This document shows, one piece after another, positions 62,214-64,000 of a stretch of DNA of 64,000 bases. The notes under the pieces are model-generated. The model did not search any database. It was not told the DNA's origin and was given only the letters and a program-made list of their open reading frames with translations. Numbering within the stretch: position 1 is the first letter of the stretch; each line of letters begins with the position of its first letter. Made by a program: the position numbers and the translations under genes. Source of the DNA: Verrucomicrobiota bacterium (GTDB taxonomy: Bacteria > Verrucomicrobiota > Verrucomicrobiia > Verrucomicrobiales > Verrucomicrobiaceae); assembly GCA_025360015.1 (NCBI GenBank), contig JANYCZ010000016.1:100040-164039 (forward strand), given 5' to 3'.

Positions 62214-62252
62214 GCAGATCAATTATGGGCATCACTGATGCGTAGGATTTGG

Positions 62253-62271
62253 AGAGACTCAACGAGTCTCT
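62253..62271. repeat. Perfect hairpin between the HlyD-like gene and thrC
   Basis: AGAGACTC-AAC-GAGTCTCT gives an 8-base-pair stem with a 3-base loop in the 72 bases between the minus-strand genes ending at 62286 and starting at 62213. There is no T tract on either strand. It may be a weak terminator of the upstream gene, an mRNA-stabilising element or an operator for thrC. Confidence 0.5.
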
Positions 62272-62285
62272 GCGGACATCAAACT

Positions 62286-63236
62286 TCACTTCTTCCGCGC
62301 AATAAACACATCCACCTGCTGGCCCACGTACAGGGGCTGGTCCTTGGGCTTCTCCAGCTTGTAGATGACCTGGAGCACGCGGGTGTCCACGCGCTCAGTG
62401 CTGGCTCCGGTGAGGGAGACTTTAGGAATGACGTAGGGCTCGATGCGAACGAACTGCACTTTGAACTTTTTCGAAGAATCGCTCTTCAGCGAGAAGGTGG
62501 CGTCGAGGTCGGAGGCCACTTCCATGGCGTTTTGTTCATCGACATCCGCACGCACATGGAGCGTGGAAATGTCCCCCAGCACGAGCGCGGGCTGCTTGTT
62601 CGACGGCGAGGCGTATTCACCGGCACGGATGTTCACCTGCAGGATGGTGCCGGACTTCGGTGCTTTGACGGTGAGGCGGTCAATGAGCAGCTCGGTCTGC
62701 TGCACGTCGGCGTTGGCAGAGATGAGCTGTGCCTCAGCGGCCTGCATCTGCGCCTTGGCGACGAGCACGTCGTTGCTGCGGTTGCGCAGGTCGTCCTGGC
62801 TGATGGCCCGCTGGTCGGTGATGGAGGTCATGCGGTCGAGCATGTCCTGCACCTTCGCCAATTGGGCGCGGTTGATGGCGAGATTTGCCTGCGCAATGGC
62901 GATGGCGGCCTGCTGCTTGAGCAGCGAGGCGCGCAGTTCGCGATCATCCAAGATGAGCAGGGGCTCCCCTTCTTTGACGACCTGATTGACGACGACTTTG
63001 ACCGTTTCCACCAAACCCGGCACCGGCACGCCGATGGCGACGTTTTCATCTTTGGCTTCAAGAATGCCTGTGGCGGCAATGTCATCGACCGCGTTCTTCA
63101 TCGGCGGTGCGACAGGTGGTGGCGGCACGGCGACCTCCTGGCTGCGGATAGTTTGCAGCACGAATCCCATGGCGATCACGCCCGCGACGGCAAGCAGGTA
63201 GGTGGAATAGCGGATAGTGGTGGAGATGAGGTTCAT
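62286..63236 (-). CDS. HlyD/RND-type periplasmic adaptor (membrane fusion protein)
   Basis: The product has 316 residues from the ATG at 63236. One N-terminal TM helix (about 8-30) is followed by a lipoyl-like half motif (GILEAKDENVAIGVPVPG), a coiled-coil hairpin (about 85-170; LRASLLKQQAAIAIAQANLA, LRNRSNDVLVAKAQMQAAEA), the second lipoyl half (KAPKSGTILQVNIRAGEYAS) and a beta-barrel domain. Such proteins join an inner-membrane ABC or RND pump to an outer-membrane channel. No pump or TolC partner gene is in view; it might lie elsewhere. Divergent from the channel gene across 86 bases. Confidence 0.88.
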   Translation of the reverse strand: MNLISTTIRYSTYLLAVAGVIAMGFVLQTIRSQEVAVPPPPVAPPMKNAVDDIAATGILEAKDENVAIGVPVPGLVETVKVVVNQVVKEGEPLLILDDRELRASLLKQQAAIAIAQANLAINRAQLAKVQDMLDRMTSITDQRAISQDDLRNRSNDVLVAKAQMQAAEAQLISANADVQQTELLIDRLTVKAPKSGTILQVNIRAGEYASPSNKQPALVLGDISTLHVRADVDEQNAMEVASDLDATFSLKSDSSKKFKVQFVRIEPYVIPKVSLTGASTERVDTRVLQVIYKLEKPKDQPLYVGQQVDVFIARKK

Positions 63237-63322
63237 GGGCGGGGGCAGATTAAAGGGCGAATACGGAATGCCGAACGAAATTACGCTCGACGGGAAGGCC
63301 CAGAAAGTCTCAAATCCACCCC

Positions 63323-63880
63323 ATGAGCAAGGAATCCAGCATCTCAGCACAGATCATCCGCCAAGGCGGTGAGGTGGTGGTGATTGTGCTGCTGGCAGCA
63401 GGCCTGCAGGGGGTGTGGGGTGAGCACTGGCTGAGCGCTCGTTCATTCTGCCTCGTGGTGCTGGCGGCTGCATTCGCAAAGACGGTGTTCTTTTTCGTGG
63501 AGAACCTCCAGCACATCCTGATGGCCACGCAGAATGACATGCCCTACCACCGCGTGCTCGGCCTCATGGGGGTGAACATGGCGCAGATCACGCTGGCCTT
63601 TGCTTTGGACTACTGGTGCCTGGAAACGGCGGAACCAGCGAGTTTCAGCGCGATTGACGCCGCATGGAGCCAGGGCGAGCAGTTGTTTGAGTTCTTCTTC
63701 TTCAGCGTGCTGAACTTCTCCTTTTTCGGTTTTGGCGATGTGACGCCGCAGACCATTCCGGCCAAACTGGTCACGATGATGGAGGTCCTGCTGGCTTTTT
63801 TCACCGTGATTTTCCTCCTCTCCGACTTTATCAGCCTCAAGGATTCGCTGAGGAAGAAGCAGGGCATACGCATGAAATGA
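63323..63880 (+). CDS. Membrane protein with an ion-channel-like pore segment (GFGD filter)
   Basis: The product has 185 residues and about four hydrophobic helices (14-33, 40-58, 80-98, 152-170). Just before the last helix, LNFSFFGFGDVTPQTIPAKL (residues 130-149) resembles the pore helix, filter and P-loop exit of Ion_trans_2 potassium channels (consensus T-x-G-Y-G-D-x-x-P). G136, G138, D139 and P142 match, but the usual Thr-Val before the filter is Ser-Phe-Phe and Tyr is Phe. The C-terminus is a short basic tail. K+ transport is plausible; selectivity is uncertain. Confidence 0.7.
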   Translation: MSKESSISAQIIRQGGEVVVIVLLAAGLQGVWGEHWLSARSFCLVVLAAAFAKTVFFFVENLQHILMATQNDMPYHRVLGLMGVNMAQITLAFALDYWCLETAEPASFSAIDAAWSQGEQLFEFFFFSVLNFSFFGFGDVTPQTIPAKLVTMMEVLLAFFTVIFLLSDFISLKDSLRKKQGIRMK

Positions 63881-63940
63881 GCAACTGAGCATGGAGATTC
63901 AGAGGCAAAGAAACTGCTGTACAAAATTCCATAACCACTG

Positions 63941-64000
63941 ATGAGAGTGTGGATGGAACCCGATCCCGCCACCGCAGTCACACACCCGGCCGCTGAAGTT
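63941..64000 (+). CDS. Possible start of a gene cut by the window end
   Basis: An in-frame pair of ATG codons (63941 and 63953) opens 20 codons to the window edge (MRVWMEPDPATAVTHPAAEV). No ribosome-binding sequence or homologue can be judged. The preceding 60 bases after the channel gene show nothing else. Confidence 0.3.
   Translation, partial: MRVWMEPDPATAVTHPAAEV

Noticed and set aside
62175..63326. Plus-strand frame of 383 codons
   Set aside because: Antisense to the HlyD-like adaptor, which has clear lipoyl and coiled-coil segments on the minus strand.
1..64000. CRISPR array, insertion sequence or prophage
   Set aside because: No regularly spaced repeats, transposase, integrase or phage structural genes were seen on either strand.

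Overview
The window looks like a chromosomal piece of a Verrucomicrobiota bacterium (Verrucomicrobiales, Prosthecobacter/Verrucomicrobium-like). This is an inference from gene content: GC-rich coding DNA, a proline-rich lipoprotein ending in the PYTGK-type tail common in that phylum, an exported protein with a PEP-CTERM sorting signal, a TonB receptor (diderm envelope), and several exported proteins of Verrucomicrobia/Planctomycetes type. There is no phage, insertion sequence or CRISPR array. Most of the window is ordinary chromosome; the accessory-looking parts are 23.6-35.1 kb, 41.5-43.1 kb and 50.2-58.6 kb.

Layout. 0-6.1 kb (+): ends of exported proteins, a sugar-isomerase-like TIM barrel protein (EboE-like), a bifunctional aldolase/dehydrogenase and a DUF2721 membrane protein. 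6.1-9.6 kb (-): plsC, cmk, aroA, tyrA. 9.7-15.7 kb: a lipoprotein, dnaN, tRNA-Ala(GGC) with a strong hairpin terminator just upstream of it, a Sel1-repeat protein, dnaB and mscL. 15.8-23.5 kb (-): a five-gene fatty-acid beta-oxidation run (patatin lipase, acyl-CoA ligase-like protein, thiolase, FadJ-type protein, acyl-CoA dehydrogenase).

23.6-24.9 kb (+): a three-gene module with the same order and sizes as cnrYXH of Cupriavidus (membrane anti-sigma, periplasmic metal sensor, ECF sigma factor). All five CnrX metal ligands are present at the same spacing. 24.9-35.1 kb (-): six genes on one strand that form a putative dissolved-inorganic-carbon uptake island: response regulator, SulP transporter fused to a beta-carbonic anhydrase, sensor kinase, DabA, DabB and a second NuoL/M-like subunit. 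This is the most interesting part of the window. A TonB receptor is divergent from the response regulator.

37.3-49.5 kb: polysaccharide deacetylase, PEP-CTERM protein, Y-family polymerase, DUF2726 protein, then a decaying stretch (PIN toxin with an internal stop and a mutated first catalytic Asp next to an intact antitoxin; an exported-protein gene with about three frameshifts), then a class A PBP and metH with a long linker insertion. 49.6-58.6 kb: XRE-cupin regulator, M60 mucin-type peptidase, PQQ-like propeller, N-acetylneuraminate-lyase-like enzyme, amidase and MFS transporter, which together suggest glycoprotein/sialic acid scavenging. 58.6-64 kb: argA, thrC, an HlyD-type adaptor and a two-TM channel protein with a GFGD filter.
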